NCBI RefSeq assembly: GCF_026241515.1
Contig: NZ_JAPHPW010000011.1
Coordinates: 62,001 to 126,000, forward strand
Direction of reading: 5' to 3'
DNA: 64,000 nucleotides
Source of the DNA: Vibrio sp. 14G-20
GTDB taxonomy: Bacteria > Pseudomonadota > Gammaproteobacteria > Enterobacterales > Vibrionaceae
Positions 35,686 through 45,159 of this stretch are shown piece by piece (position 1 is the first letter of the stretch; each line of letters starts with the position of its first letter). The notes below the pieces were generated by a model that was given only the letters and a program-made list of their open reading frames with translations, ran no database searches and was not told where the DNA came from. A program made the translations under genes and the position numbers.

Positions 35686-37149
35686 ATGTCAAATCAAACG
35701 GCAAAGTTTGTTGAAGGTTCAACGATGCGCCACATATTGGTGATGTCGGGAGCTGGCTCTGTCGGTTTGATGGCGTTATTTGTGGTCGATTTACTCGACA
35801 TGCTGTTTATCAGTATGCTCGGGCAGGTTGAATTGGCTGCTGCGGTAGGCTTTGCTGGTACGCTGACTTTTTTCTCTACCTCCGTTTCGATTGGTACTTC
35901 CATTGCCATGGGCGCATTAGTGTCTAAAGCTATCGGTTCAAAGAATCAAGAACACGCTCGAAACCTAAGCACCAGTATCATGCTGACTGCGTTGGTTATC
36001 AGTTCGACCGTTACTGCAATCATGTTCGCTTATATTCCAGAGTTGTTAGCCGCGATAGGCGCAAAAGGGATTGCGGCCGAGCGTGCTGAGGCGTACCTAC
36101 AGATTTTGCTGCCAAGTGGTCCATTTTTGGCGTTAGCGATGGCAGCGGGTGCGGGCTTAAGAGCGGCGGGCGATGCGAAACGTTCGATGTGGGCGACTTT
36201 GTCAGGCGGCATTGTTAACGCGATTCTCGATCCGCTGTTTATTTTTGGTTTTGGTTGGAACATCGAAGGGGCGGCTATCGCTTCGGTTATTGCTCGCTTC
36301 TCGGTGTTGTTCTTCTCGCTTTACCCTCTGATTCGCAGCCATCAATTGGTTGCTCCCCCTTCTTTTGTGCAATGGCGCCTTAATATTCGCCCAATACTAG
36401 CGATTGCGTTGCCTGCGATTATCACCAATACCGCAACACCGATTGGTAACGCGATTGTGACAACGGGTATCGCACAATATGGTGAGGATTTTGTCGCGGG
36501 CTTTGCCGTGATTGGCCGTTTAACGCCAGTTTGTTTTGCGGTGATTTTTGCCTTGTCTGGTGCGGTAGGGCCAATCATTGGTCAGAACTTCGGTGCTGAG
36601 CGAATGGACAGAGTCAAAGAGACGCTGAACAACTCGCTGTTAGTGACCACTGTGTACACCATCGCTGTGTGTATTCTTTTGTACTTCATGCAAGGCTATG
36701 TGATTCAAGGCTTTAGCCTGCAAGGTGATGCGGCCGTTATTGTTGCTGCGTTTTGTACCTATGTGGCGCTGACCTTTACCTTTAACGGTGCACTGTTTGT
36801 CGCGAACACTTCGTTCAATAATCTAGGTAAGCCTCTTTATTCAACGGCGTTGAACTTAGGTAAGGCGACACTGGGTACTCTGCCATTCGTTTACTTGGGT
36901 TCACAATGGTATGGCGCTTTGGGTGTTATCTATGGTCAAGCTTTGGGTAATGTTCTGTTCGGAATTTTAGGTATCTTGGTGCTTCGACATCATATCGCTG
37001 AGCTGATGCAAGGCTCTCTAGTCGACCCTGTAGAAGATGATGTGTCGATTGTCAGCTTGAACACTCAGCCGTTTTGTTCACATGATGCAGTTCTTATCGA
37101 TGATGTATCGACGAACCGTGAAGAGTGTGCGGAGCTTAAATCTCAGTAA
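35686..37149 (+). CDS. MATE family multidrug/solute exporter
   Basis: A 487-residue inner-membrane transporter with twelve hydrophobic segments. The MATE pattern appears in 'VVDLLDMLFISMLGQVELAAAVGFAGTL' and 'LPSGPFLALAMAAGAGLRAAGDAKRSM', repeated in the second half ('PAIITNTATPIGNAIVTTGIAQYGEDFVAGFAVIGRL'). Exports drugs or metabolites by Na+ or H+ antiport. ATG 35686 has a TTGGAG site; the upstream frame has none. Confidence 0.9.
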   Translation: MSNQTAKFVEGSTMRHILVMSGAGSVGLMALFVVDLLDMLFISMLGQVELAAAVGFAGTLTFFSTSVSIGTSIAMGALVSKAIGSKNQEHARNLSTSIMLTALVISSTVTAIMFAYIPELLAAIGAKGIAAERAEAYLQILLPSGPFLALAMAAGAGLRAAGDAKRSMWATLSGGIVNAILDPLFIFGFGWNIEGAAIASVIARFSVLFFSLYPLIRSHQLVAPPSFVQWRLNIRPILAIALPAIITNTATPIGNAIVTTGIAQYGEDFVAGFAVIGRLTPVCFAVIFALSGAVGPIIGQNFGAERMDRVKETLNNSLLVTTVYTIAVCILLYFMQGYVIQGFSLQGDAAVIVAAFCTYVALTFTFNGALFVANTSFNNLGKPLYSTALNLGKATLGTLPFVYLGSQWYGALGVIYGQALGNVLFGILGILVLRHHIAELMQGSLVDPVEDDVSIVSLNTQPFCSHDAVLIDDVSTNREECAELKSQ

Positions 37150-37195
37150 GCCATCGGTGCTGACATAATATTATTGTTTTCTTGATAACTTCTTC

Positions 37196-37227
37196 TTGAC
37201 CTTGGAGTAGCCTCCAAGGTTTATACT
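37196..37227 (+). promoter_or_regulatory. MerR-family (ZntR-type) promoter of the metal ATPase gene
   Basis: A -35 TTGACC (37196-37201) and a -10 TATACT (37222-37227) are 20 bp apart, longer than the usual 17, and the spacer holds the dyad ACCTTGGAG-TAGC-CTCCAAGGT (37199-37220). This is the hallmark of promoters untwisted by MerR-family metal sensors such as ZntR. The regulator gene is not in the window. Confidence 0.88.
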
Positions 37228-37302
37228 CATGTTGAACTTAAGGTTATGTTGCTCGTGCGTTAGCAACAACCTCAAGGCTTTTGAGTATTTAGGAGATATT
37301 TT

Positions 37303-39660
37303 ATGTGCGCAAAACATGCAGCGTGCCGCTCAGCAAAAGTGGACGTTCAAACTCAAACGGCAGGAGCCAGTTGCTCTAGCCCTAAAATTTCAAGCATCAC
37401 AGCAGCAGGTACTTCATCTGGGTGTTGTAGCTCTTCTGCTGCTCCGTCATCGTCTGGAGATGATTGTTGCAGTTCGTCGGATAGTGGAGAAGAAGACAGT
37501 CAGTCCTCAACCTTATCTCTCGACGCCCAATTTTCGAAAAGTTGGCTGGTTGCCGGAATGGACTGCCCAGCTTGTGCAAGAAAAATAGAAAATGCGATCA
37601 GTAACATTGACGGTGTTATTCAAGCAAAGGTTCTCTTTGCTACCGAAAAGCTGGTTGTGAAATTCGATAATGAAAGCCTTGCCGACACCATTGAACAGGT
37701 CTCTATCAAAACGGGTTTCCCTCTTAAGGAAGTCGGTTCAAAGAAAGAAAAACAACAACCTGAGACTTTTTGGCAAGCTCATATCCAACCTAATTTGCAG
37801 ATTGTCGCGATTGCAGTGGCAATGCTGTTTGCTGCGCTTCTGAAAAGTACCTCCCCTCAGTTAAGTGAAGGCTTGTTTACGGTAACTTGTCTACTTGGTT
37901 TATATCCGGTGGCGAAGAAAGCGGTTCAGCTGGCACGTTCAGGAACACCGTTTGCTATTGAAACCTTAATGAGTGTTGCCGCGCTGGGTGCTTTGTACCT
38001 TGGCGAAACTGTGGAAGCAGCGATGGTTCTATTGTTGTTCTTGATTGGTGAGCGCTTAGAAGCCTTTGCTTCATCTAGAGCAAGAAGTGGCGTTCAAGCG
38101 CTAATGGCATTGGTACCAGAAAACGCAACCAAGATCATCAACGGTGAACGTGTAGAAGTTGCAGTCAGTGAACTGGTTCCTGGTGATGTTATTGAAGTAG
38201 CTGCGGGTTCTCGTTTGCCTGCTGACGGTCAATTGATTACAGACGCAGCAAGCTTTGATGAAAGTGCGTTAACCGGTGAATCTGTTCCTATTGAACATAT
38301 CGAAGGCAATAGCATCATGGCTGGCGCTGTGGTGGTCGATAAAGTGGTTCGTATCACCATCACTTCAAAACAAGGTGAGAACGCGATCGACCGTATTCTT
38401 CATCTGATTGAAGAAGCTGAATCTCGTAAAGCACCACTAGAGCGATTCCTCGATAAGTTCAGCCGTTGGTACACACCGTTAATGATGTTGGTTGCCTTGT
38501 TGGTGATCATCACACCTCCATTGTTGTTTGCTCAACCTTGGGAAACGTGGGTTTATCGTGGCCTAGCCTTATTACTGATTGCTTGTCCTTGTGCATTGGT
38601 TATTTCTACGCCAGCAGCGATTACCTCTGGTTTAGCAGCAGCAGCAAAACGTGGTGCTTTAATCAAAGGCGGCGCTGCGCTAGAACAGCTTGGAAAAATC
38701 CAAACCATTGCATTCGACAAGACGGGTACTTTGACAGAAGGCAAGCCTCAGGTTACGGATATTCAGGCTCTATCGGGTTGGCAACAAGATGCGATGCTGC
38801 GTGTGGTTGGGGCGATTGAAGTGGGCTCTACTCATCCATTGGCGCAGTCGCTTGTCGCTAAAGTAAAAGAGCTGAATATTGAGATTCCTGAATCGCACAA
38901 CAAGAAAGCGTTGATTGGTAGTGGTGTTGAAGGCGATGTTGATGGTGTTAAGTATCAGGTTCTGTCACCGTCTAAAGTCACGTTCGATCTTGGTGTTGAT
39001 GTGGTTTCTCAGGTAGAAGCATTAGAAGGCGAGGGCAAGACGGTTGTAGTTGCTCTTGAGGTTAAAGAACAAGAAGAATCAACAGAGCGAGCTACGACGG
39101 TGATTGGTCTGATTGCTTGGCAAGATACGTTACGCAGTGACGCTAAGCTTGCGATTGAACGACTCAATGACTTGGGTATTCAATCTATCATGCTGACTGG
39201 CGATAACCCGCGAAGTGCGGCAGCGATCAGTCGCAAGATTGGTATGCAGTACAAGGCAAGCCTATTGCCAAGCGACAAGGTATCTTACGTTGAGGAGTTG
39301 TCTCAACAGTCGCACGTGGCGATGGTCGGCGATGGTATCAATGACGCGCCAGCGATGAAAACCGCTAACGTAGGTATCGCAATGGGCGGAGGGACTGATG
39401 TCGCCTTAGAAACGGCTGACTCAGCACTGACTCATAACCGCTTAACGGAACTGCCAGCGATGATTGAGCTATCGCAAGCGACCATGAATAACATCCGTCA
39501 AAACGTCGCACTCGCACTCGGTTTGAAAGGCGTGTTCTTGGTGACAAGCTTGTTCGGTATTACTGGCCTGTGGGTTGCAGTGTTGGCCGATAGTGGTGCA
39601 ACGGCATTGGTGACATTGAACGCATTGCGTCTGCTTCGATTCAAATCTAAAGCGGATTAA
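37303..39660 (+). CDS. zntA: Zn/Cd/Pb-translocating P1B-type ATPase (ZntA-like)
   Basis: A 785-residue metal efflux ATPase. An unusual Cys/Ser-rich leader (about residues 1-60) comes before a heavy-metal-associated domain with GMDCPAC (about 85-91). The ATPase core has the transmembrane CPC motif 'CPCALVISTP' (about 428), the phosphorylation site DKTGT (about 471), 'STHPLAQS' (about 510) and 'GDGINDAPAM'. It pumps Zn2+, Cd2+ or Pb2+ from the cytoplasm. An AGGAG site precedes the ATG and a MerR-type promoter lies 75 bp upstream. Confidence 0.93.
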   Translation: MCAKHAACRSAKVDVQTQTAGASCSSPKISSITAAGTSSGCCSSSAAPSSSGDDCCSSSDSGEEDSQSSTLSLDAQFSKSWLVAGMDCPACARKIENAISNIDGVIQAKVLFATEKLVVKFDNESLADTIEQVSIKTGFPLKEVGSKKEKQQPETFWQAHIQPNLQIVAIAVAMLFAALLKSTSPQLSEGLFTVTCLLGLYPVAKKAVQLARSGTPFAIETLMSVAALGALYLGETVEAAMVLLLFLIGERLEAFASSRARSGVQALMALVPENATKIINGERVEVAVSELVPGDVIEVAAGSRLPADGQLITDAASFDESALTGESVPIEHIEGNSIMAGAVVVDKVVRITITSKQGENAIDRILHLIEEAESRKAPLERFLDKFSRWYTPLMMLVALLVIITPPLLFAQPWETWVYRGLALLLIACPCALVISTPAAITSGLAAAAKRGALIKGGAALEQLGKIQTIAFDKTGTLTEGKPQVTDIQALSGWQQDAMLRVVGAIEVGSTHPLAQSLVAKVKELNIEIPESHNKKALIGSGVEGDVDGVKYQVLSPSKVTFDLGVDVVSQVEALEGEGKTVVVALEVKEQEESTERATTVIGLIAWQDTLRSDAKLAIERLNDLGIQSIMLTGDNPRSAAAISRKIGMQYKASLLPSDKVSYVEELSQQSHVAMVGDGINDAPAMKTANVGIAMGGGTDVALETADSALTHNRLTELPAMIELSQATMNNIRQNVALALGLKGVFLVTSLFGITGLWVAVLADSGATALVTLNALRLLRFKSKAD

Positions 39661-39695
39661 ATCGAGCTCATCAACATAGAGCATTCTTAATATAT

Positions 39696-39733
39696 AAAGC
39701 GCTTTTAGCGGTAATACGTTAAAGGCGCTTTTT
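39696..39733 (+). terminator. Terminator of zntA
   Basis: AAAGCGC-TTTTAGCG and CGTTAAAG-GCGCTTT pair with one mismatch around GTAATA, followed by TTTT. Confidence 0.8.
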
Positions 39734-39827
39734 GTCTCATTAGTATGCAACACAGGCGTATTGATTGCTTATTTTTGTGATGCCAATCGGTTTTTCGTGA
39801 AACTTGAAATCTTGTTGCGATCATTCG

Positions 39828-39843
39828 TGTGACGGGTGTCACT
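39828..39843 (+). promoter_or_regulatory. CRP site upstream of udp
   Basis: TGTGACGGGTGTCACT matches TGTGA-N6-TCACA at nine of ten positions. It is about 100 bp before udp; udp is CRP- and CytR-controlled in E. coli, so a role in catabolite activation is likely here. Confidence 0.7.
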
Positions 39844-39943
39844 TCATTTTGTGGTGAGCTTGGTTAGAGTGTGTTCGTACCCCACGAATTTACTATGAGC
39901 TTAAATAAGGGTAAAAAGCCCAATAAGCCAAAAGGAGCGAACT

Positions 39944-40702
39944 ATGTCTCAAGCTGTTTTCCATTTAGGTGTTACTGAAGCAGATCTTAACGGTGCTACT
40001 CTTGCGATCATCCCTGGTGATCCTGCTCGTGTACAAAAAATTGCAGAAGAGATGGAGAATCCAGTATTTCTTGCTAGCCATCGTGAATACACACTTTACC
40101 GCGCAGAACTAGACGGCAAGCCAGTTGTTGTATGTTCTACAGGTATCGGTGGTCCTTCTACTTCTATCGCTGTAGAAGAACTAGCTCAACTGGGTGTTCG
40201 CACTTTCCTTCGTGTTGGTACTACTGGTGCTATCCAACCACACGTAAACGTTGGCGACATGATCGTTTCTACAGGTTCTGTTCGTTTAGACGGCGCTAGC
40301 CTGCACTTTGCTCCAATGGAGTTCCCAGCCGTTGCTGACTTCGAAGTAGCAACAGCAATGAAAGCGGCAGTTGACGAATCAGGTGCAACAGTTCACATGG
40401 GTGTAACGGCATCAAGTGATACGTTCTACCCAGGTCAAGAACGTTACGACACGTTCTCTGGTCGTGTTGTTAAGCGCTTCCAAGGTTCTATGCAAGAATG
40501 GCAAGACATGGGCGTTCTAAACTTCGAGATGGAATCTGCAACACTACTAACAATGTGTGCAAGTTCTGGTCTGAAAGCAGGTTGTGTTGCTGGTGTAATC
40601 ATCAACCGTACTCAAAAAGAGACGCCTGATCACGACACTCTAAAAGTAACGGAAGCGCGCTCAATCAAAGTGGTTGTAGAAGCTGCTCGTAAAATGCTTT
40701 AA
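39944..40702 (+). CDS. udp: Uridine phosphorylase
   Basis: A 252-residue enzyme splitting uridine to uracil and ribose-1-phosphate in nucleoside salvage. Near-complete agreement with the E. coli family: '[26 protein letters not shown]', '[37 protein letters not shown]' (phosphate and ribose binding) and '[13 protein letters not shown]'. AAAGGAG precedes the ATG. A CRP site lies upstream and a terminator downstream; the gene stands alone. Confidence 0.96.
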   Translation: MSQAVFHLGVTEADLNGATLAIIPGDPARVQKIAEEMENPVFLASHREYTLYRAELDGKPVVVCSTGIGGPSTSIAVEELAQLGVRTFLRVGTTGAIQPHVNVGDMIVSTGSVRLDGASLHFAPMEFPAVADFEVATAMKAAVDESGATVHMGVTASSDTFYPGQERYDTFSGRVVKRFQGSMQEWQDMGVLNFEMESATLLTMCASSGLKAGCVAGVIINRTQKETPDHDTLKVTEARSIKVVVEAARKML

Positions 40703-40743
40703 GTATTAAAGTGCTTTTAGTCTTCAAGTGACATTAAATTTTG

Positions 40744-40778
40744 AAAATGGCCGCATCGAATGATGCGGCCATTTTTTT
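40744..40778 (+). terminator. Terminator of udp
   Basis: AATGGCCGCATC-GAAT-GATGCGGCCATT hairpin with a run of seven T. Confidence 0.92.
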
Positions 40779-40816
40779 GTGCCGTCTGAAAGTAATCAAT
40801 AGAGAAAACAGACAAC

Positions 40817-40853
40817 AAAAAAGGCGAGTGACTTAATCGTCATTCGCCTTTTT
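40817..40853 (-). terminator. Terminator of the DUF1887 gene
   Basis: AAAAGGCGAATGACG / TCACTCGCCTTTT type stem around ATTAAG, with A and T runs on both sides. It lies about 45 bp after the DUF1887 stop on the minus strand. Confidence 0.85.
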
Positions 40854-40898
40854 AACAATCTGCTTAAGAGCATTGAGCTCTCATGAGTTTATTTGATT

Positions 40899-42065
40899 TT
40901 AGTACTCTAGGTCTTCGCTACCACCCGCAGCCGTAAACCATGCCGTTAGGTGTGTTTTAAGATCTTTTAATTCGTCAGGGCCAATCAATGCAAGGCCAAG
41001 ATCTTCTGCTCGTGTGATGTCGTTATGACGAAGAGGGCGGAAGCTCACCAGCATGGCACGTGCTTGTAGACCACCTAGCAGGTCTCTAAGCGATTCCAGT
41101 TTGTACAAGGTGTCATCACCATCATCACGCATGCCTTTGGTCTTACATTCGATGATGTGCAGCTTATTGTTCACCACAGAGGCAACATCAAGCTCATTAC
41201 GAACCTCACGTTCGCCCAGTTGACGGTATACCTGAACATTCAAAGAACGGTCTTGAATGGTCGGCATGTCGTCTTGGATTTGTTTAACTGTGCTGTGAAC
41301 CAATGTTTCAAGCCATTCACCGTTTGAGAAGCGGCGTGCGTCTTCATTGGCAAAGGTCAAAATACCGTTGTCGTAAGTCGCAATTTTAGCTTCAACCAAA
41401 TCGCTCAGCAGCATGTTGAGCTCGCGATAGCCTTGTTGCTTCTCAGATAGCCCTACATCAAGTTTTTGTTCTTTACGGCATGTCGTTGCTAGGTAGTTCA
41501 ATGTCGCAAGGCCAGGGCCGAGTTCTAGTGCATTACTTGCCCAACGTTCACCCAGTTCATAAAGTTTCTGATCCAGTTGCGGAGACAGCTGAACATCGCT
41601 GAATTCACCGCGAGCACCGAACACAGTCAGGTAGTCGTCGATAGTGATACGGTCTTGAACCTGTGCATCTTCTTTACCATTCGGGTACAACCAGCAAAGC
41701 TTGTCGCTATTTGGTTCAACCACGAAGATTGGCCAGTGGTAAGTACGGAATACTTCGTACACAGAAAGTAGGCGGTGACGAAGGCCACAACTTGCGTTGA
41801 GCTTCACTTCTTGACCTCGTGCTTTGAGGTCTTCGGCAAGGGTTTGGATAGATTCTTTAATGACGGACGTATTTACGATGGTCGGAATTTCGAAAAACTC
41901 ACTCGTAATGTCGCGCTTCTGCAAAACGCTGTCTAAACGTTTGTACATACTTACTTGATTTTTGTCGCCGATAAACACGATGTGAGTGCTGACCGTTCGG
42001 TTATCAAGTAATGGGGTGAGCAAGCGAATGGGGTCTTGATCGATAATGCCAACATGAACAGCCAT
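40899..42065 (-). CDS. Orphan CARF-fold plus PD-(D/E)XK nuclease (DUF1887, VC1899 family)
   Basis: A 388-residue protein of the family that includes V. cholerae VC1899 and the CRISPR type III effector Card1/Can2. The N-terminal half (about 1-155) is the Rossmann-like CARF domain; a winged-helix linker follows (about 165-245). The C-terminal nuclease has the catalytic set Glu253 (region NGEWLE), Asp293 (RNELDVAS) and Glu306-x-Lys308 (IIECKTKG), all present. The Thr-Gly-Gly-Thr-Lys type ligand motif of the CRISPR-linked members appears here as 'LNASCGLRHRLL' (89-100). No cas gene or CRISPR array is in the window. It is transcribed alone with an AAGGA site and its own terminator. A role in defence or stress-triggered nucleic-acid cleavage is inference. 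Confidence 0.88.
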   Translation of the reverse strand: MAVHVGIIDQDPIRLLTPLLDNRTVSTHIVFIGDKNQVSMYKRLDSVLQKRDITSEFFEIPTIVNTSVIKESIQTLAEDLKARGQEVKLNASCGLRHRLLSVYEVFRTYHWPIFVVEPNSDKLCWLYPNGKEDAQVQDRITIDDYLTVFGARGEFSDVQLSPQLDQKLYELGERWASNALELGPGLATLNYLATTCRKEQKLDVGLSEKQQGYRELNMLLSDLVEAKIATYDNGILTFANEDARRFSNGEWLETLVHSTVKQIQDDMPTIQDRSLNVQVYRQLGEREVRNELDVASVVNNKLHIIECKTKGMRDDGDDTLYKLESLRDLLGGLQARAMLVSFRPLRHNDITRAEDLGLALIGPDELKDLKTHLTAWFTAAGGSEDLEY

Positions 42066-42154
42066 ATAAATTCCTTAATAGCGGCTCGCTCATAAAGGTG
42101 AAAGAAAAAAACGGGAAGCAGCAAGCCTTAATAATCATATAATGACAAAGCTCA

Positions 42155-42190
42155 TAAAAAACAAGGGCAACCCTTGATAAAAGTTGCCCT
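42155..42190 (-). terminator. Terminator of the chemoreceptor gene
   Basis: AGGGCAAC and GTTGCCCT pair around an eleven-base loop; on the minus strand the stem is followed by TTGTTTTTTA. Confidence 0.82.
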
Positions 42191-42263
42191 AGCTCAATTA
42201 GTTACCACTATTGGGTAAGAAGTCTCAACAATCTCACTAAATATCTATCGATTCTTCATTTAT

Positions 42264-44255
42264 CTATAGTTTGAATTGATGTACTAAATCACCTTGCTGA
42301 TTCGCCAGAATTGTTAGGTTTTGGCTTGCCTCCGCAATTGAAGACATCGCTTGGTAACTCTTATCTGCGATGTGGTTGATGTCTTCGATGTTGCGTGCGA
42401 TATCACCAGACGTTTCACTCTGCTCAGCGGCTGCTTGAGAGATGTGTGTACTCATGTGGCTAATCTCTAGAATCAAGGCTTGGATCTCTTCCATCGCGCT
42501 GTTTGCACTTGAAGCTTGTTGAACCGACATGTCCATATCGCTCATACAGCTTTCAATTACGTTACTTGCAGTTTTCGAGCTTGATTGTAGGTTGCTGATC
42601 ATGGTCTCGATTTCAGAGGTTGATTGAGTGGTCTTTTGCGCTAGCACTCGGACTTCATCGGCAACGACTGCAAAACCACGACCTTGTTCACCAGCCCGCG
42701 CTGCTTCGATTGCCGCATTAAGTGCAAGTAGGTTGGTTTGTTCAGCAATGCCACGAATTACGTCAAGGATTGAACCAATTTGACTACTCATCTGTTGTAG
42801 CTCGCCTACAGCACCCACTGATTCAGTAAGGCGAACCTCAAGCTGATTAATGGTACTGATGTTGGTGTTCATGATCTGACGTCCAGATTCAGAAGCCGAT
42901 TCTACTTGTTGAACCATGGTGAGTGAGCTTTGCGCGCTGTTCGCCACCTCTTGCACAGAATGAGACATCTCTGTCATTGCGGTTGCAACGGTTGCCGTTT
43001 GTTCGCGTTGGCTGTTCAGTTGAGCCTGCGTTTCAGAAGATGTCTTCTGGTTTACGCTTGCCGTCTTAGTTAAGTCATCTGAAGCGTCATTCAGTTTGAC
43101 GAGAATATTACGTAGATTGTCGGCCAAGGTGTTGATGTGACGGCTCACACGGCTGAATTCGTTGTCGTAGCGAATATCGATACGCTGAGTCATATCGCCT
43201 TCAGTTAGGCCTTCTAATGTTCCTAGAATACGAGTTAATGGCTCTCTTACACTGTGTGCAATGTGGTAACCAATTGCGGCTGCGAATACGGTGACAACAA
43301 TACCAATTGCAATTGCGTTGAATAGGCCTTTGTCGTAAATGCTGCTCGCGTCTGCCAGTGAAGCGTTAAGTTGTTGTTCTGCGGTTACGTTGAATGAATC
43401 TAATACCGCCATAGCTTGGTCTACTTCGACTGCAAGGTTGGCGATGTTCACATACAGCGCTTGTTTCGCTTGTAGATAGTTGTTGTGTTTGTCTAACACG
43501 CCGCCTTTTTGGCCAACGTCTTTGGTGAATTTTTGAACCGATTCATCGAAGACGTTTTTAAGAGCAGGCAGCTGTGTCGCCAAGCCCCGGTATGCGTAGT
43601 TTAGGTGAGTCACGGCCTTCTTGTTTTGGTTAACGGCTTTCTGTACGAAGGCAACATCAGAGCTTGCTAGTGCATCTGAAGTGATTACCTCTGCGTCTTG
43701 CAGTTTGATGAAGTAGCTCTTCGCCATTACTTTTACAGAGATACTTTTTTGGTCAGCAACGTACTCTTTCATGCCAACCGTTAATTCTGAATGTAGGCGT
43801 TGGAAGTCACGTGATGCTTTTTGTACTTGTTCTTGTGCTTCAAACATCGCGACGTAGTTGTTCATCGCTTCGTCTGCTTCTGTAAAGTAGCGTTCTTCCA
43901 TCGCTCGCAGTTGTGCGATGCGTTCGATGAGTGTGGCGTCGTTCTGGCTTGCCGCTTCTAGATTGCTTAGAACTTCAGAAAAAGAGTTTTGTGATGCAGC
44001 AAACTCTGTGCGCATTGCAGACATGCGTTCAGCGTTTTGTGTAGTTAAGAAGTCTTTGAATGACTTGTCAGCAGAGAGCAATTGAACACTTGTTTGATTT
44101 GAAAGCGCAACAAGCGGTAATGAGGTTTCTGAGACACTCTCAAAATTGCTGTGTATCTGATTCATGCTGTTCATCATGATGGTTATCGTGACTGCGAACA
44201 TGATGATGATCAGTGCGAAACCAGCGTACATACGCTTGATCACAGATCCCTTCAT
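42264..44255 (-). CDS. Methyl-accepting chemotaxis protein
   Basis: A 663-residue chemoreceptor. A first membrane helix (about 9-30), a long helical periplasmic sensor (about 32-305), a second helix ([21 protein letters not shown], about 312-333), a HAMP linker, and a cytoplasmic signalling domain whose hairpin tip '[20 protein letters not shown]' (about 500-525) is invariant in the family. The ligand is unknown. AGGGAGA precedes the ATG. It lies upstream of, but is separated by a terminator from, the DUF1887 gene. Confidence 0.93.
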   Translation of the reverse strand: MKGSVIKRMYAGFALIIIMFAVTITIMMNSMNQIHSNFESVSETSLPLVALSNQTSVQLLSADKSFKDFLTTQNAERMSAMRTEFAASQNSFSEVLSNLEAASQNDATLIERIAQLRAMEERYFTEADEAMNNYVAMFEAQEQVQKASRDFQRLHSELTVGMKEYVADQKSISVKVMAKSYFIKLQDAEVITSDALASSDVAFVQKAVNQNKKAVTHLNYAYRGLATQLPALKNVFDESVQKFTKDVGQKGGVLDKHNNYLQAKQALYVNIANLAVEVDQAMAVLDSFNVTAEQQLNASLADASSIYDKGLFNAIAIGIVVTVFAAAIGYHIAHSVREPLTRILGTLEGLTEGDMTQRIDIRYDNEFSRVSRHINTLADNLRNILVKLNDASDDLTKTASVNQKTSSETQAQLNSQREQTATVATAMTEMSHSVQEVANSAQSSLTMVQQVESASESGRQIMNTNISTINQLEVRLTESVGAVGELQQMSSQIGSILDVIRGIAEQTNLLALNAAIEAARAGEQGRGFAVVADEVRVLAQKTTQSTSEIETMISNLQSSSKTASNVIESCMSDMDMSVQQASSANSAMEEIQALILEISHMSTHISQAAAEQSETSGDIARNIEDINHIADKSYQAMSSIAEASQNLTILANQQGDLVHQFKL

Positions 44256-44531
44256 GGCTTTCTCCCTAATAAAAATGCAGACCTAATGTCAGGTCAAAGT
44301 AAAACTAACAAAATTGTCAGCATTCTATTGAGCTCCGCTTACGCATTTTATGACGCATACGGCAAAAATAACCCTCAGTTATAATCAACATGCCATTCTT
44401 GAGAGCTAACACTGGTTTTCTTTGATTTGAACGGTGTTTTTTATTATGCTTTAAAGCGGATTTATTGTGGTTTGTTGCGGCATAGCGCATACTCAAAACA
44501 TTAAAAAGTAAATGTTTTATCGGAGAAAAAC

Positions 44532-44882
44532 ATGGCTGAAGAAACCATCTTTAGTAAGATCATCAATAAAGAAATTCCTGCAGATCTGCTATACCAAGAC
44601 GACTTAGTAACGGCGTTTCGCGATATTAACCCTCGCGCTCCTAGTCATATCCTAATTATCCCGAACAAGCTGATTCCAACGACCAACGATGTTGAAGTCG
44701 AAGATGAAGCGATGATGGGGCGAATGTTTACCGTTGCTCGCAAGTTAGCAAAAGAAGAAGGCATCGCAGAAGATGGCTATCGTCTTATCGTGAACTGTAA
44801 CTCTCACGGTGGCCAAGAGGTTTATCATATTCACATGCACTTGGTTGGCGGCCGTCCACTTGGCCCCCTATTAATGAGCTAA
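44532..44882 (+). CDS. hinT: Purine nucleoside phosphoramidase HinT (HIT family)
   Basis: A 116-residue HIT protein with the histidine triad 'HIHMHLVGG' near the C-terminus and the N-terminal '[21 protein letters not shown]' typical of HinT. It hydrolyses adenosine 5'-phosphoramidates. A CGGAG site precedes the ATG. As in E. coli it lies before ycfL-lpoB. Confidence 0.95.
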   Translation: MAEETIFSKIINKEIPADLLYQDDLVTAFRDINPRAPSHILIIPNKLIPTTNDVEVEDEAMMGRMFTVARKLAKEEGIAEDGYRLIVNCNSHGGQEVYHIHMHLVGGRPLGPLLMS

Positions 44883-45159
44883 TGAAAAGCTAACGAGTTA
44901 ATGAAAGCTAATGAGCTAGTTTAAACGCGCTCATTAGTGGGTTAACACAAGTAGTTAGTTGGAAAATTTGTAGTTTGTATGCCAACTTTAAGTTCTATCT
45001 GTTGTCTGAATGTCGGCATCGCCTAGGCAGAGGCTATATCAGTAGGGTTTCAACTGGCTTGAGATCCTTTTTACAACACGTTTCGTTTTGATAACGAGAC
45101 CAATAAGGGTCAACAGACCCTAATAAAGTTGGCATTTTAAACATGCACGGAGACGATAA

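Noticed and set aside
37229..37588. Plus-strand 119-codon frame over the zntA start
   Set aside because: Overlaps zntA in another frame; zntA has the AGGAG site and conserved domains.
44880..44940. Repeated AGCTAATGA-like words and a CTAATGAGC/GCTCATTAG hairpin after hinT
   Set aside because: Imperfect, short and AT-rich; may be a weak terminator, but without a T-tail I did not annotate it.
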